Positions 1 through 5,965 of a DNA stretch of 10,046 bases are shown here, in pieces. The DNA lies in contig JAFLJU010000624.1 in NCBI GenBank assembly GCA_022712835.1, positions 1 to 10,046 on the forward strand. Reading direction: 5' to 3'. Source of the DNA: Desulfobacteraceae bacterium (GTDB lineage: Bacteria > Desulfobacterota > Desulfobacteria > Desulfobacterales > Desulfobacteraceae). Numbering within the stretch: position 1 is the stretch's first letter; the number at the start of each line of letters is the position of its first letter. Position numbers and translations under genes: made by a program. The notes beneath the pieces are model-generated. The model had not been told where the DNA came from. It did not search any database and saw nothing but the letters and a program-made list of their open reading frames with translations.

Positions 1-2
1 AT

Positions 3-932
3 CTTTGCAGCCTGAAAGAAGGGGAGACCCGACCTGGCATCAGTACCCTGGTTCAAATGAACCGTTTTTTTGAAATTTTAGATTTCAAAATTGTTCCCAG
101 TATTATCAAAGTTCACAAACAGATGAGCTACACAGAGGCCAATCTTTTAAACGGGAAAAATGATCCCATTACCAGCCTGTATAAAATTGCCACCCTTTTG
201 CGTGAAAAGCGGCTTAAAGGCGGCGGAATACAAATTACACTCCCGGAAGTGAATGTCTGGCTGGAAGATAACAAAGAGATACGATATGCCAAGATAGACC
301 GGGAAAACCCCTCCCGAATGCTGGTATCAGAGATGATGATCCTGGCCAATTCCCTCATGGCCCAATTCCTGGCAGACAACAATACCCCTGCCGTGTTCAG
401 ATCCCAGGCGCCTCCCAGACAACGGATATTCAAAGGGATTGAAACCGCCCTTATGCCCAACTTTCTCCAGCGCAAACAATTGAGCCGAGCCATCATCGGC
501 ATCACTCCGGAACTTCATGCAGGACTCGGGGTAAAGGCATATGTCACAGCCACCTCCCCCATCAGACGCTACCATGACCTGCTGACCCAGCGCCAGATCA
601 GGTCCATCCTCGGGATTGGAACAGCCTATTCAAAATTAGAACTGGATGAAATCCTCCAGACCGTCGCAATTCCCATGGGCAATGCAGGACGAGTACAAGG
701 AGCCAGAAAACGGTATTGGCTGATCAAACATCTTGAATCCATGCGAGGCGGCAGTTTTGAAACCCTTGTTCTGGATTGTCACCGGGATTATTATAATATT
801 CTCATCAAAGAATTAATGATGGAGGCGAGACTGCCCCATTCAGGCCTTAAACTAAAAGTAGGCGATATCCTCCAGGTGACCATCCAACATGCCGATGCAA
901 GAAGAAATCAATTGTCCTTGTTTGCTTCCTGA
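3..932 (+). CDS. RNase II/R family exoribonuclease (RNB domain), 5'-truncated
   Basis: This is the C-terminal 309 residues of an RNB-domain 3'-5' exoribonuclease; the frame stays open to the left edge, so the ATG at 57 is internal and not the start. Visible RNB landmarks are the SLKEGETRP segment at the left edge, FEILDFKIVPSIIKV followed by an MSYTEA segment, and the signature TSPIRRYHDLLTQRQ encoded at 552-596, whose paired arginines help hold RNA and the active site in this family. A small C-terminal OB/S1-like segment follows (FETLVLDC to LQVTIQHADARRNQLSLF). The catalytic aspartates of the family lie upstream of this part and are outside the window, so activity cannot be judged. The expected role is processive degradation of RNA in the cytoplasm. 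Family assignment is secure; RNase II versus RNase R versus a lineage-specific RNB protein is not resolved. The stop codon lies inside a 15-bp tandem repeat. Confidence 0.88.
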   Translation, partial: LCSLKEGETRPGISTLVQMNRFFEILDFKIVPSIIKVHKQMSYTEANLLNGKNDPITSLYKIATLLREKRLKGGGIQITLPEVNVWLEDNKEIRYAKIDRENPSRMLVSEMMILANSLMAQFLADNNTPAVFRSQAPPRQRIFKGIETALMPNFLQRKQLSRAIIGITPELHAGLGVKAYVTATSPIRRYHDLLTQRQIRSILGIGTAYSKLELDEILQTVAIPMGNAGRVQGARKRYWLIKHLESMRGGSFETLVLDCHRDYYNILIKELMMEARLPHSGLKLKVGDILQVTIQHADARRNQLSLFAS

Positions 933-965
933 TAGTTTGCTGCCTGATAGTTTGCTGCCTGAAAT
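921..965. repeat. 15-bp tandem repeat, three copies, spanning the RNB stop codon
   Basis: Three adjacent 15-base units: TTTGCTTCCTGATAG (921-935), TTTGCTGCCTGATAG (936-950) and TTTGCTGCCTGAAAT (951-965). The first copy encodes the final Phe-Ala-Ser and the TGA stop at 930-932. Because the unit is a multiple of three, each later copy repeats a TGA in the same frame. It looks like local slippage or duplication. Confidence 0.85.
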
Positions 966-966
966 C

Positions 967-994
967 AGCCCAGGGTTTAAACAACCCCTGGGCT
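967..994. terminator. Hairpin between convergent genes, possible bidirectional terminator
   Basis: A perfect 9-bp stem (AGCCCAGGG at 967-975, CCCTGGGCT at 986-994) with a 10-base loop lies between the RNB stop (932) and the end of the minus-strand AICAR transformylase gene (1020). It is GC-rich and well placed to end both transcripts. Neither side has a good T-tract: GTTCTCGTTCT follows on the plus strand and only a TTT on the minus strand. Intrinsic termination may therefore be weak or helped by Rho. Confidence 0.5.
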
Positions 995-1019
995 AAGTTC
1001 TCGTTCTGCATCTTACGCC

Positions 1020-2270
1020 TTAGTGTTTGAAACTTCTCTGACCGGTATAAACCATGGTGGCATCATTCTCATTACATGCCGTGATGGACTGGTAATCATT
1101 CATGGATCCCCCGGGCTGAACCACGGCTTTAATTCCCTGTTTCAATCCCACATCAATGCCGTCCCGGAAAGGGAAAAAGGCATCGGAAATCATGGCAGAT
1201 CCGATAAGACCGCCTTTAACCTCGGCCACATCACTTTCAATTTGGGCCCGTTTGTCCAGGTCCGTCAATTCTGCAAATCCAATTTTATGGCGTTCAAAAC
1301 AATACCGATCACACAATTTTCGATAGGCCTTGTCCACAGCGATTTCCGCCACGCCGACCCGGTCCTGCTCCCCGGTGCCGATCCCCACTGTGGCATTGTC
1401 TTTGACATAGATGACAGAATTGGAGGTGATACCCGACTCCACCAGCCACCCAAAGAGCATGTCCTCATATTCCTGGTCGTTAGGTTCCCGGTTAATCTTA
1501 TAGGTTGCAGCCTTGTATTCCGTTGTGGCCGTGATCAGATCTTCTTTTTTCAATGTTTCCGGCACAAAGGACCACTGGGCCACAATACCGCCGTCCATGA
1601 GGCTCTTAAAATCAATCACCCGTTCACCAATATATGATTGTAGCTTGTCCATGGCGTTGATCCGAATCACCCGAAGATTTTTTCTGGCACCCAGAATCTC
1701 CAGAGCACCCTCTTCAAATTCCGGGGCCACCACAACTTCCGCATACTGACTGGCAATGGCCTGGGCCGTGGCTTTGTCAACCGCTTTATTCAGAGCGATA
1801 CACCCGCCAAAAGCCGCAATGCGATCTGCCATATAGGCTTTGGCGTAGGCCTCTTCCAGACTACCTGCCCGGGCAGCGCCACAAGGGTTGTTATGTTTGA
1901 CAATCACGGCACAGGGGGTGTCGGTAAAATATCTCAAGATGTTCAAGGCATTATCCGCATCGGTCAGATTGGTCTTGCCGGGATGCTTTCCCGACTGGAG
2001 CAGCTCAATGTCCGAAACCAGGTGTCGTCCCGGCAGAATGGTCTTCGCTTTTCCCAGGATCAGATTCCCGTTGACAAGCCGGTAAAGGGCCGCTTCCTGC
2101 CCCGGGTTTTCCCCATAGCGAAGCCCCTTGTTCACCCCGTCAATGACCCAGGACACCTTTTCATAACAAAGGGTCTGGCGGGATTGGCCATCCACAAAAG
2201 ATACCTCCATCCGGGGGGTGAAATGATCATCCATTATGGTTTTGTACATCTGTTTAAGATCTTTGGACAT
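1020..2270 (-). CDS. purH: AICAR transformylase (C-terminal half of PurH as a separate protein)
   Basis: Transfers a formyl group from 10-formyl-tetrahydrofolate to AICAR to give FAICAR, the ninth step of IMP synthesis. Family landmarks: RYGENPGQ (residues 51-58; usually RYGENPHQ), the catalytic KHNNPCG motif with Lys125-His126, AFGG near 143-146, and a conserved end from DAFFPFRDGID (363 on) through QPGGSMND to the final FKH. At 416 residues it is longer than the roughly 330-residue transformylase half of a fused PurH. It has about 45 residues before RYGENP and an insert between the VGIGTG segment and EVKGG (around VDKAYRKLCDRYCFERH). Start: ATG at 2270, preceded by an AGGAG inside the last codons of the IMP cyclohydrolase gene; only three bases separate that gene's TAA from this ATG, so translational coupling is likely. 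The catalytic motif is intact, so the protein should be active. Confidence 0.93.
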   Translation of the reverse strand: MSKDLKQMYKTIMDDHFTPRMEVSFVDGQSRQTLCYEKVSWVIDGVNKGLRYGENPGQEAALYRLVNGNLILGKAKTILPGRHLVSDIELLQSGKHPGKTNLTDADNALNILRYFTDTPCAVIVKHNNPCGAARAGSLEEAYAKAYMADRIAAFGGCIALNKAVDKATAQAIASQYAEVVVAPEFEEGALEILGARKNLRVIRINAMDKLQSYIGERVIDFKSLMDGGIVAQWSFVPETLKKEDLITATTEYKAATYKINREPNDQEYEDMLFGWLVESGITSNSVIYVKDNATVGIGTGEQDRVGVAEIAVDKAYRKLCDRYCFERHKIGFAELTDLDKRAQIESDVAEVKGGLIGSAMISDAFFPFRDGIDVGLKQGIKAVVQPGGSMNDYQSITACNENDATMVYTGQRSFKH

Positions 2271-2273
2271 GGC

Positions 2274-2957
2274 TTATTCTCCTGATGTATAACACGCGTG
2301 TAATTGGGTTATGGATTTTTGGGCAAGAAAATCGGCGATATGCCGGTCATAAGCGGCCGTATGCTCAAAGGCTTTTTTGGACAATTCAAACCGATCTTCC
2401 AGACAAAGGGCGCCGTTTTGTTCTTTCATCCTTGCAAGAAGATGGGGATAGGACGAAGGATCCACCACTGATGCCACCCGGATAAAATTTTTGGCAGAAG
2501 CCCGTATCATGGTGGGGCCGCCAATATCGATATTCCCCCGGGCCTCTTCCAGGGTTACCCCATCCCTTGCAATGGTTTCACTAAAGGGATAGAGATTGAC
2601 CACCACCATATCGATGGTTTGGGCCCCAGTTCTTTTCAAATCTTTTTGGTGGGCATCATTATAGGTCTCGGTTAACAGTCCCAGATAAATCTTGAAATCA
2701 AGGGTTTTCACAAGCCCCCCCTGGGTTTCCGGCTGACCAGTATACTCGGAAACCTTTTTCAGACAACTTTTAGCTTTATCCCCTAAAATTTCGCAAATTT
2801 TCCCATGGGTGCCGCCGGTGGACAGAATCTGAATATCCGGATTCAAGGCGACCACCCCCGGGATGAATTCTTCCAGCCCTGATTTGTCTGATACACTCAC
2901 CAACATGGTGTTGATTTTTACCCTATTATCAATCTCGTCTACCACATTCTTACCCAT
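2274..2957 (-). CDS. purH: IMP cyclohydrolase (N-terminal half of PurH as a separate protein)
   Basis: Closes FAICAR to IMP, the last step of de novo purine synthesis; it should work with the transformylase encoded just downstream. The 227-residue protein is an MGS-like cyclohydrolase domain: SVSDKSG (21-27), STGGT (46-50), VSEYTGQPE, VKTL (83-86), NLYPF (121-125), NIDIGGPTM with Asp144, SAKN with Lys156, and the FEHTAAYD segment. The usual phosphate-binding loop RVKTLHP reads LVKTLDF here (residues 82-88): Lys84 and Thr85 are kept, while the usual Arg, His and Pro are Leu, Asp and Phe. Start: ATG at 2957, with AAGGAT about six bases upstream; a later ATG nearer SVSDK is possible because the first 15 or so residues are not part of the domain. 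It follows the YkgJ gene by 80 bases on the same strand. Confidence 0.9.
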   Translation of the reverse strand: MGKNVVDEIDNRVKINTMLVSVSDKSGLEEFIPGVVALNPDIQILSTGGTHGKICEILGDKAKSCLKKVSEYTGQPETQGGLVKTLDFKIYLGLLTETYNDAHQKDLKRTGAQTIDMVVVNLYPFSETIARDGVTLEEARGNIDIGGPTMIRASAKNFIRVASVVDPSSYPHLLARMKEQNGALCLEDRFELSKKAFEHTAAYDRHIADFLAQKSITQLHACYTSGE

Positions 2958-3037
2958 GACCCATCCTTATTTTGTCTATTGGTATAAAATTAAATGCTTA
3001 TGTTTTTATGAACTGATATTTAGTATATTTAAATGGT

Positions 3038-3718
3038 TTAAGTCAAGGCTGCCATTTGTTTGAGGAGAGGTGCCACAGCAGTTCGGTGCTCAGGGGGGAC
3101 CAGTAATACCGCCATCTTCCTATTCTTGATACAATGATTTTTTTCAAAATTTTCAAAATTTTCCAGAGACAGGGGCAGCATATCAGACAGATTCCCGGAA
3201 AATCCCTGGGAATCCAAATGTTCAATATATTGTAAAAAAATATTGGTAATGGTCAAAGCCAGGGGAGGCACCTGGGCAAACCCGGTGTCCTTGCAATACA
3301 CATCCGACATCATGCTCCGGCAGCCAAAGGGTCTGGAAGGATATATGGTGCAACACCCGTCTTCCAGCAGGGGACATCTTCCCCAATCAGGATCATTCTC
3401 TTCTTCTGGTATCTCCTGACCTGACATGCAAAAACTTGCGAATTGGTTGGTGGTCATTTTTGGAATATACCTTTTTGGAGGGATTTTTTTTTCCAATCGC
3501 TGTTTCATCTGAGCCAGACTGCCGGAATCCAATGATTGGACGAGAAACTTGGTTTCCAGGCTGGTAAGGATCACATTGCAGGTGCAGCAGTCCGCACAGC
3601 CTTGATGGCACACCCCTTTAGTATCTGCCAGGGTCTTCTCATACAGCTGATATATCTTTTTTAATTTTTCAGTATCTTCAGAAAGAAAAAATGATTCCAT
3701 AAACAAATGCCGTTGCAT
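3038..3718 (-). CDS. YkgJ-family cysteine cluster protein
   Basis: A 226-residue cytoplasmic-looking protein with the cysteine pattern of the YkgJ family, often described as binding zinc or an iron-sulfur cluster; its biochemical role is not established. Cysteines fall in two groups: Cys37, 41, 44, 45 and 47 (CHQGCADCCTC) and Cys115, 122, 123, 133 and 142, in the family signature CPLLEDGCCTIYPSRPFGCR. Cys97 is extra. There is no signal peptide. Start: ATG at 3718 has an AAAAAGG touching it with almost no spacing; the ATG at 3700 (MESFF) is the alternative and lacks a clear site, so the first six residues are uncertain. It stands at the head of the minus-strand cluster that continues into the purine genes 80 bases on, and a 16-bp palindrome sits 14 bases upstream of its start. 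Confidence 0.82.
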   Translation of the reverse strand: MQRHLFMESFFLSEDTEKLKKIYQLYEKTLADTKGVCHQGCADCCTCNVILTSLETKFLVQSLDSGSLAQMKQRLEKKIPPKRYIPKMTTNQFASFCMSGQEIPEEENDPDWGRCPLLEDGCCTIYPSRPFGCRSMMSDVYCKDTGFAQVPPLALTITNIFLQYIEHLDSQGFSGNLSDMLPLSLENFENFEKNHCIKNRKMAVLLVPPEHRTAVAPLLKQMAALT

Positions 3719-3732
3719 CCTTTTTGATTTTT

Positions 3733-3748
3733 AAATAAGCGCTTATTT
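3733..3748. promoter_or_regulatory. 16-bp perfect palindrome upstream of the YkgJ gene, operator-like
   Basis: AAATAAGCGCTTATTT is a perfect inverted repeat with no spacer, centred about 22 bases upstream of the YkgJ start. On the minus strand a weak promoter candidate, TTGAAA (3779-3774), 18 bases, then GTTAAT (3755-3750), would start transcription near 3743, inside the palindrome. That is where a repressor site would sit. The form suits a dimeric regulator such as a TetR-type protein, but no regulator gene is in the window. Confidence 0.4.
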
Positions 3749-3793
3749 TATTAACAATGGTCCTAACCATAAATTTCAACCTCTCATTGTAAT

Positions 3794-3919
3794 ATTCCAA
3801 TGTCAAGACACAAGTTCGTTCGTGTTTTCAGAGCTACACGTCTTGACAAAAATGGAATTGTTGTCCTATAGTAGTCGCACATTGGAATTCATTGATTAAG
3901 GACACTATATTTCTTGACA
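3794..3919. repeat. Cluster of inverted repeats in the divergent control region
   Basis: Two perfect inverted pairs share a left arm. TGTCAAGAC (3801-3809) pairs with GTCTTGACA (3840-3848), 30 bases apart. ATTCCAATGT (3794-3803) pairs with ACATTGGAAT (3879-3888), 75 bases apart. The octamer TCTTGACA occurs three times: minus strand 3808-3801, plus strand 3841-3848 and plus strand 3912-3919. The plus copy at 3841 contains the -35 box of the downstream operon. Confidence 0.65.
3843..3872 (+). promoter_or_regulatory. Sigma70-type promoter of the IHF/HU operon
   Basis: A perfect -35 TTGACA (3843-3848), an 18-base spacer and a -10 TATAGT (3867-3872) predict a start near 3879 and an untranslated leader of about 100 bases before the GTG at 3978. 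A second TTGACA at 3914-3919, with AATTAT 18 bases on, is a weaker candidate. The -35 box lies inside an inverted-repeat arm, so a protein bound there would block it. Confidence 0.6.
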
Positions 3920-3977
3920 TTCCTTTCCAAAATAAGTAATTATCCCATTAAATTTTAAACACTTAATATAGGACGAT

Positions 3978-4274
3978 GTGACATTGACTTGTACCAAAAC
4001 GACCATCATTGAAAAAATCTCCGAAGAAAATGATCTCACGCCCACCCAGGCAAAAGATACCATTGAAACACTACTTGAAATAATCAAAACAACCCTGGTG
4101 TCTGGAGAAGACATGATGATTTCAGGCTTTGGAAAATTTCAGGTGACAGAAAAATCCCAGCGTAAGGGAAGAAACCCGGCCACGGGTAAATCCATGATGC
4201 TGGGAAAAAGACGGGTGGTGACCTTCAAGTGTGCAGGCAAGCTCAGGGATAAAATAAATGAGCACAACCTGTGA
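3978..4274 (+). CDS. IHF/HU family DNA-bending protein (IHF-alpha-like)
   Basis: A 98-residue nucleoid protein of the HU/IHF family. It has the dimerising helices at residues 7-40, the ISGFGKF turn (48-54), the DNA-intercalating arm QRKGRNPATG (61-70) with the key Pro67, and the RRVVTFKCAGKLRDKIN end. The MTLT opening and VVTFKCAGKL are closer to IHF-alpha than to HU, though I cannot exclude a divergent HU. The protein should bend or wrap DNA as a homo- or heterodimer. Start: GTG at 3978, with AGGA (3970-3973) four bases upstream; this gives the MTLT N-terminus normal for the family. It is the first gene of the operon, and its TGA overlaps the GTG of the next gene by four bases. Confidence 0.87.
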   Translation: MTLTCTKTTIIEKISEENDLTPTQAKDTIETLLEIIKTTLVSGEDMMISGFGKFQVTEKSQRKGRNPATGKSMMLGKRRVVTFKCAGKLRDKINEHNL

Positions 4275-4528
4275 AAACCTGGCAGGTCTATTTATTAAAA
4301 TGTACAGACCTGTCACTGTATTGCGGAATCACCAACAATCTTGCCGCTAGAATCCATACCCACAATGCCGGCAAGGGTGCAAAATATACCAAGGGTAGAG
4401 GTCCGGTCACCCTGGTTGCCAACAGTCAGGAGATGACAAAAAGCCAAGCACTTCGGTGCGAAAGGTATATTAAAAAACTGCCCGCCCAAAAGAAAATTTC
4501 AACCCTGATCACCCAGAACCTTTTTTAA
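4271..4528 (+). CDS. GIY-YIG domain protein (UPF0213/YhbQ-like)
   Basis: An 85-residue single-domain GIY-YIG protein. Visible are VYLLKC (6-11) and YCGITNNLAARI (17-28), which hold the two halves of the GIY-YIG core and its arginine. The lineage motif HNAGKGAKYTKGRGPVTLV comes next, then a helix with the RCERYIKKL segment that carries the usual late glutamate. The family fold is that of a metal-dependent nuclease; the substrate of the stand-alone YhbQ/UPF0213 type is poorly known, and a role in DNA or RNA processing is inference. Start: GTG at 4271, sharing the four bases GTGA with the stop of the IHF/HU gene, a classic translational-coupling arrangement. No separate Shine-Dalgarno is needed or obvious. 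Confidence 0.87.
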   Translation: MKTWQVYLLKCTDLSLYCGITNNLAARIHTHNAGKGAKYTKGRGPVTLVANSQEMTKSQALRCERYIKKLPAQKKISTLITQNLF

Positions 4529-4539
4529 CGAAGAAATCA

Positions 4540-4791
4540 ATGATACAGGCCTTAAAACCCGACAAAGCCGCATTTATTCAATTGGCAACCATGAGAATGC
4601 CCTTTGGAAAATACAAAGGGATTCTCCTGGTGGATCTTCCTGAACCCTATCTGGTATGGTTTTCCCAGAAAGGATTCCCGGAAGGAACGCTGGGAGAACA
4701 CTTAAAAGCCATGTATGAAATAAAACGCAACGGGTTGGAATACCTGTTTAAACCTAATGGAACTCCCACCGAGGCCCCAAGGAGAAAATAA
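4540..4791 (+). CDS. DUF3820 family protein
   Basis: An 83-residue protein matching the small DUF3820 family (described in databases as a putative quorum-sensing-regulated virulence factor, a label that says little here). The core is MRMPFGKYKG (residues 18-27), LLVDLPEPYLVWFSQKGFPEGTLG and MYEIKRNGLEYL near the end. MPFGKYKG and DLPE.YL.WF are the family signature. No membrane segment or signal peptide is seen, and the biochemical function is unknown. Start: ATG at 4540, with a weak GAAGAA-type site upstream, 11 bases after the GIY-YIG stop. Its last codons contain the AAGGAG that serves the next gene, so the two are probably translated together. Confidence 0.85.
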   Translation: MIQALKPDKAAFIQLATMRMPFGKYKGILLVDLPEPYLVWFSQKGFPEGTLGEHLKAMYEIKRNGLEYLFKPNGTPTEAPRRK

Positions 4792-4795
4792 TCTG

Positions 4796-5938
4796 ATGAA
4801 TGCCGACGTATACTTCATGGACCTGACCGCCACATCCCGGGAAAACCTTCCCACAAAACTAAATCGGCTGGTAAAAAAAGCCGGGATTAAAAAGGTTCTG
4901 TCAAAAGATGATCTGGTGGCCGTAAAAATCCATTTTGGGGAACAGGGGAATACCGCGTTCATACGGCCCGTTTACATCAGACAATTGATCCAGACCATCC
5001 GGGAAACAAAGGCGACCCCCTTTCTCACCGATGCCAACACCCTCTATGTGGGCACCCGGTCCGATGCCGTATCCCATATCAAAACAGCCATTGAAAATGG
5101 GTTTTCTTACTCCTCCATGGACGGGGCGCCGGTGATCATCGCAGACGGACTATTGGGCAAAAGTGAAACCCCGGTCCAGGTGGACATGAAACATTGCAAC
5201 ACCGTGTATATCGGGTCTGAAATTGTATCGGCAAACGGTCTTATCTCCGTGGCCCATTTCAAGGGCCACGGATTATCCGGATTTGGTGGCACTCTTAAAA
5301 ACCTGGGGATGGGATGCGCCTCCCGCCGGGGTAAGTTAGAACAGCATTCCAATGTCAGCCCGAAGATCAAACGCAAAACCTGTATCGGCTGCGCCCAATG
5401 CGTTGAGCACTGTCCGGAACAGGCCATCACCCTAAATGAGAAAAAAGCATATCTCAATAAGGATCTTTGCATCGGATGCGCCGAGTGTATTGTAAGGTGT
5501 CCCACAAAATCCATCAATATCAATTGGAACCAGTCGATTCCGGTTTTCCTGGAGAAAATGATGGAATACACCCTGGGGGTGTTGAAAAACAAAACCGGCA
5601 AAAGCCTTTTCATTAACTTCATTACAGATATTGCCCCCAAATGCGACTGCCTGTCCTATACAGAAACCCCCATCGTGAGTGATATCGGTGTGGTGGTATC
5701 CACGGATCCCGTGGCCATAGACCAGGCCAGCGCAGACCTTGTCAACAATCAAATGGGGCTTCCCGGCTCTATTCTAAAGTGCAACCTTGCTCCTGGAGAA
5801 GACAAGTTCAAAGGGCTGTACCCCGATGTGGACTGGGAACACCAGCTGGAATATGCTGAAAAAATTGGCCTGGGAACTCGGAAATACACCCTTAAAAAAA
5901 TCAAAACCCTGGCCTATAAAAACACATCAAGCCATTAA
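4796..5938 (+). CDS. DUF362 protein with two 4Fe-4S ferredoxin clusters
   Basis: A 380-residue protein made of a DUF362 domain interrupted by a bacterial ferredoxin segment. DUF362 landmarks are VAVKIHFGEQGN (41-52) and the conserved HFKGHGLSGFGGTLKNLGMGCASR (from 154). The ferredoxin part has two CxxCxxCxxxCP motifs: Cys196/199/202/206 and Cys225/228/231/235. The C-terminal segment STDPVAIDQASADLVN is also typical of DUF362. It should be a soluble redox or electron-transfer protein; substrate and partner are unknown. Start: I choose ATG 4796 (MNADVYF) over ATG 4757, because AAGGAG at 4779-4784 precedes it by 11 bases and the earlier start would run through the DUF3820 gene with 13 residues foreign to the family. 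It begins four bases after the DUF3820 stop. Confidence 0.88.
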   Translation: MNADVYFMDLTATSRENLPTKLNRLVKKAGIKKVLSKDDLVAVKIHFGEQGNTAFIRPVYIRQLIQTIRETKATPFLTDANTLYVGTRSDAVSHIKTAIENGFSYSSMDGAPVIIADGLLGKSETPVQVDMKHCNTVYIGSEIVSANGLISVAHFKGHGLSGFGGTLKNLGMGCASRRGKLEQHSNVSPKIKRKTCIGCAQCVEHCPEQAITLNEKKAYLNKDLCIGCAECIVRCPTKSININWNQSIPVFLEKMMEYTLGVLKNKTGKSLFINFITDIAPKCDCLSYTETPIVSDIGVVVSTDPVAIDQASADLVNNQMGLPGSILKCNLAPGEDKFKGLYPDVDWEHQLEYAEKIGLGTRKYTLKKIKTLAYKNTSSH

Positions 5939-5965
5939 ACAAAACCACAAACAGGGGGCTCCTCC

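Noticed and set aside
57..59. ATG at 57 as the start of the RNB gene
   Set aside because: The frame is open to the left edge and encodes RNB-family sequence (SLKEGETRP) before this ATG.
2268..2277. Frameshift or sequencing error splitting a fused purH
   Set aside because: The downstream gene has its own ribosome site and start, and both proteins have extra terminal sequence not expected from a broken fusion.
3784..3806. Minus-strand promoter using the TTGACA at 3806-3801
   Set aside because: At spacings of 16 to 18 bases no acceptable -10 hexamer follows; TTGAAA at 3779 with GTTAAT is a better candidate for the YkgJ gene.
4757..4795. ATG 4757 as the start of the DUF362 gene
   Set aside because: It would overlap the DUF3820 gene out of frame and add 13 residues foreign to the family; ATG 4796 has an AAGGAG 11 bases upstream.
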